Source of the DNA: CAXTKD01 sp964244885
Lineage (GTDB): Bacteria; Pseudomonadota; Alphaproteobacteria; Sphingomonadales; Sphingomonadaceae
Length of the DNA stretch: 64,000 nt
Direction of reading: 5' to 3'
NCBI GenBank assembly: GCA_964244885.1
Contig: CAXTKD010000001.1
Location: 62,001-126,000, forward strand
The notes below the pieces were generated by a model. It was not told where the DNA came from and made no database searches. It was given only the letters and a program-made list of their open reading frames with translations. Shown here in pieces: positions 1-8,435 of this stretch. The stretch's first letter is position 1. Every line of letters begins with the position of its first letter. The position numbers were made by a program, and so were the translations under genes.

Positions 1-633
1 GCGGTGGCCGGAAAGGCCATAGGGGCTCATCGCCTCCGCCACCTCGGAGAACAGATTGGCCTCCTTGAGCGACCGCCCCGCCCCCGACACGCCCGACAGA
101 GCGAAGATCGTGATCCGCTCGGCGGAGATCAGCCCGCCCTCGACCAGCGGCAGCAGCGCCAGCAGCGCGGCGGTCGGGTAGCAGCCGGGGCAGGCGACGA
201 GCCGCGCCGAGGCAAGCGCGGGCCGCGCGAACTCGGTCAGCCCATAGATTGCCCCGGGCAGCAGCCCCGGCGCCGGATGCGCGCCGCCATACCATTCGGC
301 GTAGGTCGCCGCGTCCTTCAACCTGAAGTCCGCCGACAGGTCGACGATGCGCGGCCCGTCGATCGTCGACAGCAGCGTCGCCGACGTCGCATGCGGCAGG
401 CAGCCGAACACCACGTCGATGCCCGCCCAGTCGATGTCTTCGGCCTTCACCAGCCGTGGCAGCGCGGGGTAGGGCGCGAAATGCGGCCACACCTCGGCCA
501 TCGCCAGCCCCGCCTTGGCGTTGGCCGCGAGTGCCGCGATCTCGATATTGGGATGCGTCAGCGCCAGCCGCACGAGGTCGGCCCCGGTATAGCCCGAGGC
601 GCCAAGCACGGCGATGCGGAGGCGGCGTGTCAT
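1..633 (-). CDS. argC: N-acetyl-gamma-glutamyl-phosphate reductase, C-terminus cut by window edge
   Basis: ArgC reduces N-acetyl-glutamyl-phosphate to the semialdehyde with NADPH, the third step of arginine synthesis, in the cytoplasm. The 211 visible residues start at an ATG and open with the nucleotide-binding stretch VLGASGYTGADLVRL. The catalytic cysteine lies in VACPGCYPTA, followed by SGVSGAGRSLKEANLFSEV, all diagnostic of the family. The gene runs off the left edge, so about the last third is missing. It starts 9 bp after the stop of the DsbD-like gene and is probably co-transcribed with it. Family assignment is secure. Confidence 0.96.
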   Translation of the reverse strand, partial: MTRRLRIAVLGASGYTGADLVRLALTHPNIEIAALAANAKAGLAMAEVWPHFAPYPALPRLVKAEDIDWAGIDVVFGCLPHATSATLLSTIDGPRIVDLSADFRLKDAATYAEWYGGAHPAPGLLPGAIYGLTEFARPALASARLVACPGCYPTAALLALLPLVEGGLISAERITIFALSGVSGAGRSLKEANLFSEVAEAMSPYGLSGHR

Positions 634-642
634 CGCCGCCGC

Positions 643-2688
643 TTAGGATGTTGCGGTCAGCTTGACCAGCATGTCGGCGGTCAAGATCTGCGGCAGTGTC
701 TTCACCTGCCCGTCGCTGCCGTAGAACAGGTAGAGCGGCACGCCCGCCCGGCCATGCGCGTCAAGGAACTTGCCGATCGCCGCGTCGCCATCGGTCCAGT
801 CGCCGACCAGCACCTGCACGCCCGCCGTCCTGAAGGCCTCGGCGACCTTGGGAGACGCCAGCGCGCCATGCTCGTTGACCTTGCAGGTGATGCACCAATC
901 GGCGGTGAAATAGACCAAAGCCGGGGTCCGCGCCGCCTGTAATGCCGCAAGCTTCGCCTCGGTGAACGGCTGCTCGGCCAGCGCACCTTGCGCGGCGGCC
1001 TCCGCCTTGGCCGGCGCACGGTCGAGCAACACCGCCGCGCCCGCAGCCGCGACCAGGATGCCGATCGCCGGGACCAGCGCCGGGTGCGCGAGGTCGCGCA
1101 GCTGGCGGCGGCCGAGCCACCACAGCAGCGCGCCGACCGCTAGCGCCGTTACAAGCCCCAGCGCCATGCCGTCGACCCCCGTCTGCCGCCCGAGCACCCA
1201 GGCGAGCGCGACGGCGGTCAGCAGCATCGGCAGCGCGAGGATGTGCCGGAACGTGTCCATCCACGCCCCCGGCCTCGGCAGCCGCCGCCGCAGCGCCGGG
1301 ACCAGCCCGATCGCCAGGAAGGGCAGCGCCAGCCCGAGCCCCAGCCCGGCGAAGATCGCGAGGCCCGCCACCGTCGGCAGCGCCAGCGCCGCGCCGAGCG
1401 CCGCGCCCATGAACGGCCCGGTACACGGCGTCGCGACGAACGCCGCCAGCGCCCCGGTCCAGAACGCCCCGGCCGCACCGGGCTTCGACGCCAGCGAATT
1501 GCCGCCGGTCGCCATCCGCAGCTCGAACAGCCCGGCGAGGTTGAGCCCGATCGCCAGCGTCAGCAGCAGAAGCAGCAGGATGACGCGCGGGTCCTGCAGC
1601 TGGAACGCCCAGCCGACCGCCTCCCCGGCGGCGCGCAGCGCGAGGATCGCCGCGCCGAGCGCCGTGCAGGTCAGGATGACGCCCGCCGCGTAGGCCAGCC
1701 CGTCGCGCCGAGCCTCGGCCTCCGACACGCCGCCTTTCGCCAGGCTCAGCGCCTTGAGGCTGAGGATCGGAAAGACGCAGGGCATGATGTTGAGGATCAG
1801 GCCGCCGAGTACCGCCAGCCCGAAGGCGGCGAGCAGGCCCGTGCCACCCTCCTTCGACGCACCCGCCGCGAGCGGCGTGGCGGCGGCCACCGTCCCCGCC
1901 TTGGCCTCGAACGACAGCCCGAACGGCGGCTTGCCGTCGGCCTCCAGCCGCAGGACGAAATGCAGCGGCCCGGCGCTCCGCTCGTCGCTCGCCTTGGTCT
2001 CGATCACCAGAGCGTCGCCACTCCGCCCGAGCGTCTGCGGCGCGGCATAGTCGATGATGCCGTCCTCGATCGGGAACAGGTGCGCCGACTTCACCGCGCC
2101 GGCGACCGGCACAGAGAGCCGGAAGCGGTCGCCCGCGAAGGCGAACGTCCCGCCGCTGCCGAGCGGCCGGGGCAGGGCGGTCCGCGCCGCGTCGATCTTC
2201 GCCGCGTCCGGCCAGCGCGCGCCGTCGCCCGCCGTCAGGTCGAGCGTCAAGGTGGCGCTCTCCGGCACGCACAGCTCGTGCGAGCACACCAGCCAGTCGA
2301 GCTTGACCGCGACCGGCAGAGCGCCGGCCGCGCCAGCGGGCACCGCAAGGTCGGCGAGCAGCGTGTTCTCGCGCTCGTAGACATGGTTCATCAGCCCCGA
2401 GACGAGCAAAGTCCCCGGCGTCGGATAGCGCAGGGGCCCTGCCGTCACTCCCGGCGGCAGCGTCCACGCGGCGCGGGTCGCCGCGCCGGCGTCGCCCGGG
2501 TTCAGCCAATAGCTGTGCCAGCCGGGCTTCGGCGTCATCACGATGCCCAGCGTCAGAGGCTTGCCCGGCGCCGGCGCGGGACTTTCTGCGATCAGCGCGA
2601 CGCTGGTATGCGGCAGCGCCGCCGTGGGCGCGGCGAGGAGGGGTGACGGAAGCAGCGCCAGCAGCGCCGCGAGCAAAAGTCGGTTCAT
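643..2688 (-). CDS. DsbD/ScsB-family protein-disulfide reductase
   Basis: A 681-residue inner-membrane protein that should pass electrons from cytoplasmic thioredoxin to periplasmic thiol proteins. It has a signal peptide (about residues 1-20). An N-terminal periplasmic DsbD-alpha-like domain follows, with a Cys pair in VCSHELC (C135, C140). A multi-span core carries the paired-cysteine signatures NIMPCVFPILS (C304) and ATPCTGPFMG. A C-terminal thioredoxin domain has the active site WCITC (C599, C602). The domain order matches the family. I chose the ATG at 2688 because the open frame upstream of it lacks signal-peptide character. argC follows 9 bp downstream. The exact subfamily (DsbD versus ScsB) is not settled. 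Confidence 0.92.
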   Translation of the reverse strand: MNRLLLAALLALLPSPLLAAPTAALPHTSVALIAESPAPAPGKPLTLGIVMTPKPGWHSYWLNPGDAGAATRAAWTLPPGVTAGPLRYPTPGTLLVSGLMNHVYERENTLLADLAVPAGAAGALPVAVKLDWLVCSHELCVPESATLTLDLTAGDGARWPDAAKIDAARTALPRPLGSGGTFAFAGDRFRLSVPVAGAVKSAHLFPIEDGIIDYAAPQTLGRSGDALVIETKASDERSAGPLHFVLRLEADGKPPFGLSFEAKAGTVAAATPLAAGASKEGGTGLLAAFGLAVLGGLILNIMPCVFPILSLKALSLAKGGVSEAEARRDGLAYAAGVILTCTALGAAILALRAAGEAVGWAFQLQDPRVILLLLLLTLAIGLNLAGLFELRMATGGNSLASKPGAAGAFWTGALAAFVATPCTGPFMGAALGAALALPTVAGLAIFAGLGLGLALPFLAIGLVPALRRRLPRPGAWMDTFRHILALPMLLTAVALAWVLGRQTGVDGMALGLVTALAVGALLWWLGRRQLRDLAHPALVPAIGILVAAAGAAVLLDRAPAKAEAAAQGALAEQPFTEAKLAALQAARTPALVYFTADWCITCKVNEHGALASPKVAEAFRTAGVQVLVGDWTDGDAAIGKFLDAHGRAGVPLYLFYGSDGQVKTLPQILTADMLVKLTATS

Positions 2689-2866
2689 CGCCGCCTTATA
2701 GGCGACATGCGTGTCGCCGAATATCCGCCGCGATTGTCGACAGACTTTACACTTTCGTTTCGCCGCCGTGCCCCCGATTCGCGCAAAGGCTTGCCGCCGC
2801 TGCGAATCGGCAAAGTGGCACAAAACTTGAACCGCACGACCAAAGAGAGCGGCGAGGGGACCCGAC

Positions 2867-3637
2867 ATGCGCGGACTTGCGATTGCTATTGCCCTGGGCG
2901 CGTTCGCCGCCCCGGCCTCTGCGGCGAGCCTCGTCGCGCAATATGATTTCGACAACAGCTTCGCCTCTACCATCGGCGGCGCCCCCGATCTGACCGCGGT
3001 CGATCCGCTCGGCGTCAGCGCCTTCACCTCCGACAGCGTGTTCGGCACCACCCGGACCGTCTATCGTTTCGATGGCGACCCCTCGAACCAGGGCGGCCTC
3101 ACCTTCGACAATTCGGGCGCGCTCGTCGCCAACGATGATTATTCGGTGGTGATGACGGTCAAGCTCGACGTCACGGGCAACGGCTTCCGCCGCCTTCTCG
3201 ACGTCAACAACCGCGCGTCGGACACCGGCTTCTACGTGTTCCCCGGCGGGTCCGGCGATGGCCCGCTCGGCGTCTACAACGTCGATGCCGGCGGCGGCGC
3301 GGTCTCAAGCGGCGCCTATCACAACATCGCGCTGACCGTCGCCTCGGACGGGGCGGTCAACGCCTATCTCGACGGCGCGCTCAGCTTCAGCACGTCGACG
3401 ACGATCATGAACATCGCCAACCCGCAAAATGTGCTCAACTTCTTCCTCGACGATTTCGGTGTTGGCGGCGAGTGGAGCAGCGGCTCGGTCGCGCAGATCG
3501 GGCTCTACAGCGGCGCGCTGACCGAGGGTGAGGCGATCGACCTCACCAACCCGGTTCCCGAGCCCGGCGAATGGGCGATGATGGCCGCCGGCCTCGGCAT
3601 CGTCGGTCTCATCGCACGCCGCCGCCGCAACGCCTGA
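2867..3637 (+). CDS. PEP-CTERM sorting-domain protein with LamG/concanavalin-like fold
   Basis: A 256-residue secreted protein. It has an N-terminal signal peptide (about residues 1-20, ending near AAPASA). The body resembles a LamG/concanavalin A-like beta-sandwich (for example LVAQYDFDNSF and the spaced LDVTGNGFRRLLDVNNRASD pattern). The classical PEP-CTERM tail VPEPGEWAMMAAGLGIVG is followed by RRRR at the C-terminus (residues 230-256). That tail directs exosortase-dependent sorting, usually in exopolysaccharide-producing Gram-negatives. A purine-rich ribosome site (GGCGAGGGGA) precedes the ATG. The gene is followed by a strong hairpin terminator. Its ligand is unknown. Confidence 0.85.
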   Translation: MRGLAIAIALGAFAAPASAASLVAQYDFDNSFASTIGGAPDLTAVDPLGVSAFTSDSVFGTTRTVYRFDGDPSNQGGLTFDNSGALVANDDYSVVMTVKLDVTGNGFRRLLDVNNRASDTGFYVFPGGSGDGPLGVYNVDAGGGAVSSGAYHNIALTVASDGAVNAYLDGALSFSTSTTIMNIANPQNVLNFFLDDFGVGGEWSSGSVAQIGLYSGALTEGEAIDLTNPVPEPGEWAMMAAGLGIVGLIARRRRNA

Positions 3638-3654
3638 GACTCACAGGGACGCAC

Positions 3655-3686
3655 AAAAAAGGGCCGGGTTTCCCCGGCCCTTTTCG
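3655..3686. terminator. Bidirectional rho-independent terminator
   Basis: AAAAAAGGGCCGGG-TTTC-CCCGGCCCTTTTC forms a near-perfect GC-rich stem with A and T tracts on its two sides, so it can work in both directions. On the plus strand it ends the PEP-CTERM gene. On the minus strand it lies just beyond the left copy of the rpsI 3' end. That suggests it was the rpsI terminator before the element inserted. Confidence 0.85.
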
Positions 3687-3701
3687 TTGTGACTGTCTCG
3701 T

Positions 3702-3722
3702 TTAGCGCTTCGAGAACTGGAA
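3702..3722. repeat. attL: left copy of the 21-bp rpsI 3'-end repeat
   Basis: TTAGCGCTTCGAGAACTGGAA is identical to 46890-46910, where it encodes the C-terminus and stop codon of ribosomal protein S9 on the minus strand. Here it has no attached gene. The flanks on both sides differ between the copies, so the identity is confined to the repeat, as expected for a tyrosine-recombinase core site. Confidence 0.9.
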
Positions 3723-4639
3723 CTGTCGTAACCCATTGATTATTGACGCCTATTATCGGCGAAAGTTATCTGTGAATAATTTGTGAACATCGCTGGAGTA
3801 GGTGCTGTCAGCCTAATGCCACCTCCCCATCCGGCTCACAGTGTAGCCTTCGCAAATGGAGCGCAATTCGAGAAAGCGATTTCGTATACACGAATTGCTC
3901 CTTTCCATCCGAAACCAGCCGCTGCTTCACATGTAGAATATTATCAACCTACAATATCGCGATCATCCCCTACTCCGCTCTATCGCCCGGATCAGCTTGA
4001 CGCCAAGATGACCGATGAGATGGTCGCCAAATCAGGCTGAAACGGAAATACGCTTAGCCGGGGCGGAGTCCTCAAGCGCGAAATTTTCACCCCCCCCAGT
4101 TTCGTATCGGGCTTCGGGCGGTTTCTTCTTAGACGTGGCGAGCGCTCCCGGGCCGCGACGGACTCCGGTCTCGTCGCCGCGATCCCGGCGTGACAGCGGC
4201 TGCTGCACCATCGCTGCGCTACCTCTTCGACGATCGCCGGAGCGCCAGCCTTGAACAAACCACGAAGCTCGCGGCGTTGGTCGCTGCCGCGAGTCGAAAC
4301 GGCAGAGGCTTGAACTTTGTCTGCGAGTGGTTCGTCGATCTGCGGGCCTGCAATTTTAGGAATGGGCTTGCGCGACGTTCGAACACGCTGGCACACGCCC
4401 GCAGGCGCCCCTTCGTGATAGCAGCACTCGAGCATTTTGGCGCACAGTCAAATCCCGATTCAAATCGATCCAAAATGGATCAGAGATTGTGCATAATAGT
4501 TCAAAATGAACTTCTGTGCTTTGCGACACCAAAAGCTAACTCTAAAGCTTGTCTGTCGGAGATATTGTTCATAGTTATTTGCCAGAGTCAGATTATAAAT
4601 CCAATATGGATGTATCCGCTAAATCATTTGAGTAGCGTA
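3723..4639. other. Left-end non-coding stretch of the element, no convincing gene
   Basis: About 0.9 kb inside attL. Two repeats CTGTGAA (3770-3776) and TTGTGAA (3781-3787) match three copies near the right end and may be integrase arm sites. The rest has only overlapping open frames on both strands with unlikely composition (Arg/Pro/Ser-rich), and I recognise no protein family. GC content falls below that of the chromosome, especially after 4490. Confidence 0.5.
3770..3787 (+). repeat. Candidate integrase arm-type sites, left end
   Basis: CTGTGAA (3770-3776) and TTGTGAA (3781-3787) lie 48-65 bp inside attL. The same heptamer occurs three times, same orientation, between the integrase gene and attR. 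Paired outer repeats flanking a core site are typical arm-binding sites of tyrosine integrases. No binding evidence exists here. Confidence 0.4.
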
Positions 4640-4668
4640 TTGACTCGTTACTGCAAGAAGTGAATATT
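4640..4668 (+). promoter_or_regulatory. Candidate promoter of the peptide cluster
   Basis: TTGACT (4640-4645) and AATATT (4663-4668) are separated by 17 bp inside an AT-rich stretch, a plausible sigma-70-type pair. It lies 44 bp ahead of the small peptide gene, and no closer promoter-like pair is seen. The -10 match is imperfect. Confidence 0.4.
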
Positions 4669-4673
4669 CGATT

Positions 4674-4692
4674 CGCCTGGACCGTCCAGGCG
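4674..4692 (+). promoter_or_regulatory. Perfect inverted repeat between promoter and precursor gene
   Basis: CGCCTGGA-CCG-TCCAGGCG is a perfect 8-bp dyad placed between the candidate promoter and the ribosome site (AGGGAGGAA, 4699-4707) of the small peptide gene. It could be an operator or a 5'-UTR stabilising hairpin. No regulator gene is present in the cluster, so an external regulator or an RNA role has to be assumed. Confidence 0.4.
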
Positions 4693-4711
4693 ACAGTAGG
4701 GAGGAACTGAA

Positions 4712-4819
4712 GTGACCAATAATTCGATAGAGATTGATGATCTCGATGTGATGGTCGCCCCAGCGGGAAGCGTCGACTCGGTTATTGTCGAGATCGTCAT
4801 TTTCTATTTCTTGGTTTAA
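4712..4819 (+). CDS. Small peptide, candidate RiPP precursor (35 aa)
   Basis: A GTG-started 35-codon gene with a strong ribosome site (AGTAGGGAGGAACTGAAGTG), ending 15 bp before the next gene. The N-terminal part is acidic and leader-like (IEIDDLDVMVAPAG, residues 6-19). The C-terminal part (residues 20-35) is very hydrophobic, ending in VIVEIVIFYFLV. It has no Cys and no double-glycine motif. It heads a cluster of two possible maturation proteins, an oxidoreductase and a dedicated exporter. This is the usual layout of a modified-peptide locus. I know of no characterised RiPP class with this core, so the precursor role is an inference. It could instead be a small membrane-active peptide or toxin. 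Confidence 0.6.
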   Translation: MTNNSIEIDDLDVMVAPAGSVDSVIVEIVIFYFLV

Positions 4820-4834
4820 GCAACCAGAAATCCG

Positions 4835-5629
4835 ATGAGCACCGACTTCGATCAGTTCAAGTGTCGGATCGATGAAGCACTTGGTTGCCCAGCAGAGCTG
4901 GGCAATCTTTTGCAGGCCTTTATTATCGGCTCCGTTGGCCGAGACTTCGTTCAAGGCATGCTCGCGGCGGTGCTCGCGGGGGACCCAAAGATTTATGCTG
5001 GCATTGGAGGAGGCGCGGTCCTCGTGCATCGCACTCGCGATGTCGCTGTTTCGCTTCGTATCATTCACGAACGGACAGACAGATTGCACCTCGTGGGCTC
5101 CGACGCCATCGTCGCGTTCAGGCCCGGTTCCCCTGTAGTGCGCGATATCTACTCGGTCACTGAACCGCGAGATTTCGCCGTCTTTCAGGCGGGCGCTAAA
5201 ATCGCTCTCAAGCGACGCGAACCTTGTGCTGGCGCGATCCTTGAGGAGCGTGTCGCCGACAATCTTGTCTACGACTATTTTTCGGAAACCCCGTCGCTGT
5301 GCATTCGGGCGACCCGGCTGCCTATCAGAGACCAGATTTGGGTATTTAGGCGAGACGACCTGACGTCTGAGTTCCCGACGGTCGGTGAAGCCGCGCATTC
5401 CGGTTTGGTCTTGCTTTGCTCCATGGTCGCCGCGCTACGGGAGGGACGCGGCGTTCCTCTCCTCAATCACCTGACGGGACACAGGTCGCATGTGGTGAGG
5501 TGGGCTGCGATACAGGCGCTCGGCCGGCTCGATAGCGCCTTGGGCATCGCAGCGCTTCGATCGGCGCTGAATGACCCTCACGCGCACGTGCGGTCAACCT
5601 CGCAGCAGATCTTAGAGAGGCTCGGCTGA
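4835..5629 (+). CDS. HEAT-tailed protein, possible degenerate cupin-like partner
   Basis: A 264-residue protein of unknown function. Residues about 1-190 appear beta-rich. The last 60 residues form two HEAT-type helical repeats (for example HVVRWAAIQALGRLDSALGI and DPHAHVRSTSQQILERL). The overall plan, a beta domain followed by HEAT repeats, resembles that of the next gene. Here the His-x-His metal ligands are absent, so it may be a non-catalytic paralogue that binds the peptide or partner. It starts 15 bp after the peptide gene and ends 1 bp before the next start codon. I recognise no named family beyond the HEAT repeats. Confidence 0.7.
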   Translation: MSTDFDQFKCRIDEALGCPAELGNLLQAFIIGSVGRDFVQGMLAAVLAGDPKIYAGIGGGAVLVHRTRDVAVSLRIIHERTDRLHLVGSDAIVAFRPGSPVVRDIYSVTEPRDFAVFQAGAKIALKRREPCAGAILEERVADNLVYDYFSETPSLCIRATRLPIRDQIWVFRRDDLTSEFPTVGEAAHSGLVLLCSMVAALREGRGVPLLNHLTGHRSHVVRWAAIQALGRLDSALGIAALRSALNDPHAHVRSTSQQILERLG

Positions 5630-5630
5630 C

Positions 5631-6428
5631 ATGGCTATCGTGTTCCACCCGCCCGAAGCTGCGCTCGAGCCGCTCGATTTGAAGGCTTTCTTTCTTCAAG
5701 CGGCGGATGTGGACATCTTACTTCCGGAAGACGAGCGTCTTGCGGTCTATGCTCAGCTACTCGGGCGGCTGAGCGCGACAAAGGACCTCGTGTGGACCGC
5801 CATCGAGGCGCTTGGGCCGTTCGAGAAATGGATCGACAGCCTGGCTGCGCCGCAGTCGATGATGCTCGGCCGGCAAGGCGATCTGGCGGTTCGGGCGAAT
5901 GTGTGGCTGCCCTTCAAGAAGACGCCGTTCTCCAATTACGAGCAAGAAGTCTATGCCTATGATCTCGCGCACAACCACGATTTCAGGTTCCTGACAGTCG
6001 GACACTTCGGGCCAGGGTATGCGACCGATCTGTACGAAATCGAAGTCGGTGAGAACTACGGGAAACTCGGACCGGTGGCGCTGTTGAACCATAGGTCGGT
6101 GCGCTTGACCGAGGGCACCGTCATTTTCTTCGAACGGTATAAGGACGTGCACGTCCAGCACGAGCCGGATGCACTGTCGATCTCGCTCAACCTGATCCTT
6201 CCAAGCGTGGAGAGGACAAGGGATCAGCTATTCTTTGACCTGAGCGCATCCCACGTCGTGGAAGCGGGAGCCGCGTCACTCGCCAACCGCCGCATGAACG
6301 CCCTGAAGATGGCCGCCCTCATGGGAGGGAGCGAGGTCATCGATCAGTTGCAAGAGGTTGCCGGCTCGTGGGACGATTTACGGGTGCGCCGCCAAGCTGC
6401 GGACGCACTCGCGTGGGCGGTCGATTAG
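5631..6428 (+). CDS. Cupin-like putative metalloenzyme with HEAT-like C-terminus
   Basis: A 265-residue protein. The central beta-rich region contains AHNHDF (H114, H116), GHFGPGY (H125), LYEIE (E136) and KDVHVQHE (H174, H177). The spacing resembles the two metal-binding motifs of cupins and Fe(II) dioxygenases. The tail (VRRQAADALAWAVD) looks like a HEAT repeat. It begins one base after the previous stop, implying translational coupling. In context it is the best candidate for the enzyme that modifies the 35-residue peptide. The reaction cannot be deduced, and the cupin call rests on motif spacing only. Confidence 0.65.
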   Translation: MAIVFHPPEAALEPLDLKAFFLQAADVDILLPEDERLAVYAQLLGRLSATKDLVWTAIEALGPFEKWIDSLAAPQSMMLGRQGDLAVRANVWLPFKKTPFSNYEQEVYAYDLAHNHDFRFLTVGHFGPGYATDLYEIEVGENYGKLGPVALLNHRSVRLTEGTVIFFERYKDVHVQHEPDALSISLNLILPSVERTRDQLFFDLSASHVVEAGAASLANRRMNALKMAALMGGSEVIDQLQEVAGSWDDLRVRRQAADALAWAVD

Positions 6429-6429
6429 C

Positions 6430-7362
6430 TTGCAGCAGCCATTTGCCCCTGGAATCAGCACTCCGCCGGTGGTGCTGGTCACCGGCGCCACCGATGGCCT
6501 CGGGCTCGCGATTTCGCTGCACTATGCCCGGTTAGGGTGGTGCGTGCTCATCCACGGCAGGCGGTCAGATGGAGCGGGTGAGCTGGTCTCTGCACTCCGC
6601 CGCATTGGGGCGCCGTCTGCCAGATATTATTGCGCTGATTTCGGTTCGCTTCGGGAAGTCCGTCGGCTGGCTTCTGACGTCGCCGAAACCGAGCCGGCGC
6701 TCCAGCTTCTCCTGAACAACGCAGGAGTGGGCGTGCTGCCCGAGCGAAGGCTCACTGTGGACGGCTACGATCTCGCCTTCCAGGTGAACTATCTTGCCCC
6801 CTACCTCCTAAGCCGGCGCCTCGCGCCCCTCCTTGCAAGGTCGGGTCGCGGGCGGATCGTCAATATCGCCTCGGTTGGACTCTGGAACCTCGATTTCGGC
6901 GATCTGCTCTCCGAAAGACGCTGGCACGGCGCTGTAGCCTACGGGCGCAGCAAGATGGCGCTGGTAATGGATACACAGACGCTCGCGCGTGACCTCGAAC
7001 CCTTCGGGGTTGCGGTGAATGCGATCCATCCGGCCTCCCTGATGCCGACCAAGATGACCGAGGCCTTCGCCGCGCAGGCGATGGGCCCGAAGGCCGCGAG
7101 GCTAAGCCGGTTCCTCTTTGCGCGACAGTTGCGGAAGGCGGAACCGATCTCGGTTGGAGTGCGGAACGTTGCGGCGATCGCAGAGCCCGGTCCCTGGGTG
7201 ACCGGCCGCCTGCTTCGCGGGATCAAGCCTGTCCGCGTTCCTCGCGCGGCGCGAAACGCGACACTCCTCCGCCGTCTGGAGGAGGCGACCGAGCGGCTTT
7301 GCACACCATCGGACGCCGCGGTCCGCGACTTGGCGCCGAAGAGGTCATCCTCTCTTGGGTGA
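6430..7362 (+). CDS. Short-chain dehydrogenase/reductase (SDR) family protein
   Basis: Classical SDR of about 310 residues. Features are the TGATDGLG nucleotide-binding motif, NNAGVG, a catalytic Ser in NIASVG, and the YGRSK pair (YxxxK). It should be an NAD(P)-dependent oxidoreductase. A TTG at 6430, two bases after the previous stop, puts the Rossmann motif about 15 residues from the N-terminus and is my preferred start; an ATG at 6358 would overlap the upstream gene. The start is uncertain. Position between the cupin-like gene and the exporter suggests a role in tailoring the peptide or a cofactor. Confidence 0.85.
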   Translation: MQQPFAPGISTPPVVLVTGATDGLGLAISLHYARLGWCVLIHGRRSDGAGELVSALRRIGAPSARYYCADFGSLREVRRLASDVAETEPALQLLLNNAGVGVLPERRLTVDGYDLAFQVNYLAPYLLSRRLAPLLARSGRGRIVNIASVGLWNLDFGDLLSERRWHGAVAYGRSKMALVMDTQTLARDLEPFGVAVNAIHPASLMPTKMTEAFAAQAMGPKAARLSRFLFARQLRKAEPISVGVRNVAAIAEPGPWVTGRLLRGIKPVRVPRAARNATLLRRLEEATERLCTPSDAAVRDLAPKRSSSLG

Positions 7363-7366
7363 ACCG

Positions 7367-8404
7367 ATGCCTCGTATCAAGCCGGACGCGAGCGCGTCTT
7401 TGTTGCGATCCTTGCGCATTGTTCGTTCAGACCGCACCGAGCGCGCGGCCTCGCGCGAAGAAATTAGATCAGCGAGCCGGATTAAGCTCGCCATCTTCTG
7501 TACCGCCATCGCCCTGATGAGCGGCCTGGTCGGTTTTTGGATCGCGCATCAAAACCCGAGAGTCGAAATTGCCTCGGCCCCTCGCTCCGCACGAGCGGGC
7601 GGGCCAGTTCAAGCCGCCGTATCTGATGAGCTGGTGGCGTCGGGCTACGTGGTGGCTAGGCGACGAGCGACTGTCGCCGCTGAGGTCACCGGGCGTGTCG
7701 TTTCGGTTGTCGTTGAAGAAGGGCAAAAGGTCGGCAAAGGGCAACTTCTAGCAACGATAGATGGCGATGCTGCCCGAGCGGCGCTGAGTTCGAGTGTAGC
7801 GAGATCGACCGCAATGTCCGCTGGAGCCGCGTCCGTTGCGGCGGAGCTTGCCGACGCCAAGCGCATATTGGTTCGCTCTGAGGCGCTGCGACAGAGCGGC
7901 TTCGTGACCAGCGCGGACTTCACCCGAAATATGGCGCACGTAACATCGTTGGAAGCGCAACAGCGACAGGCGACCGCGAACGCGACTGCTTTCAGAGCTG
8001 ATGCCCGAGCCGCTCAGGTTGAGCTCGCAAAGTATCAGATCAGGGCGCCCTTCGCGGGCGTCGTGATTGATCAGAACGCACAGCCCGGGGAGATCATTTC
8101 TCCGATTTCTGCGGGCTCCAGCTTTACGCGGAGTGGGATCTGCACGCTCGTTGATATGGATTCCCTTGAGATCGAAGTCGACGTCAACGAGGCTTTCATT
8201 TCAAAGGTTCGCCCGGGCGACAGCGCGACCGCCACTCTCGACGCTTACCCCGGCGCGAAACTGCCAGCCCGGATCGTCGCCATTGTTCCCGCTGCGAGCC
8301 GCGAAAAGGCGACCGTCAAGGTCAGGGTGGCGCTCGTCAAACCCGACCCGCGCCTTCTACCTGACATGGGCGTCAAGGTGTTCTTCTCGGCAAAACAACA
8401 ATGA
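7367..8404 (+). CDS. Periplasmic adaptor (membrane fusion protein) of a MacAB-type exporter
   Basis: A 345-residue HlyD/MacA-type adaptor. One N-terminal membrane anchor (LAIFCTAIALMSGLVGFW) is followed by a biotinyl-lipoyl hairpin domain (VTGRVVSVVVEEGQKVGKG), a helical hairpin and beta-barrel domains. It links an inner-membrane ABC transporter to an outer-membrane channel. The ATG at 7367 begins just after the SDR stop; a TTG at 7355 is an alternative. It is followed 31 bp later by the ATPase gene. No TolC-like gene is in the cluster, so a housekeeping outer-membrane channel is probably shared. Confidence 0.88.
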   Translation: MPRIKPDASASLLRSLRIVRSDRTERAASREEIRSASRIKLAIFCTAIALMSGLVGFWIAHQNPRVEIASAPRSARAGGPVQAAVSDELVASGYVVARRRATVAAEVTGRVVSVVVEEGQKVGKGQLLATIDGDAARAALSSSVARSTAMSAGAASVAAELADAKRILVRSEALRQSGFVTSADFTRNMAHVTSLEAQQRQATANATAFRADARAAQVELAKYQIRAPFAGVVIDQNAQPGEIISPISAGSSFTRSGICTLVDMDSLEIEVDVNEAFISKVRPGDSATATLDAYPGAKLPARIVAIVPAASREKATVKVRVALVKPDPRLLPDMGVKVFFSAKQQ

Positions 8405-8435
8405 CATTCCTTCCACGCGATCGGAGACGGACTCG

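Noticed and set aside
4..942. Long plus-strand open frame across argC and the DsbD-like gene
   Set aside because: Arg/Gln/His-rich shadow of high-GC minus-strand genes; argC motifs are clear on the other strand.
3992..4435. 147-codon minus-strand open frame near the left end
   Set aside because: Composition is Arg/Pro/Ser-rich, no family pattern, no good ribosome site, and it overlaps other random frames.
4619..5398. 259-codon minus-strand open frame opposite the peptide and first HEAT gene
   Set aside because: Antisense to genes with better start sites, spacing and domain content; residues typical of an antisense shadow.
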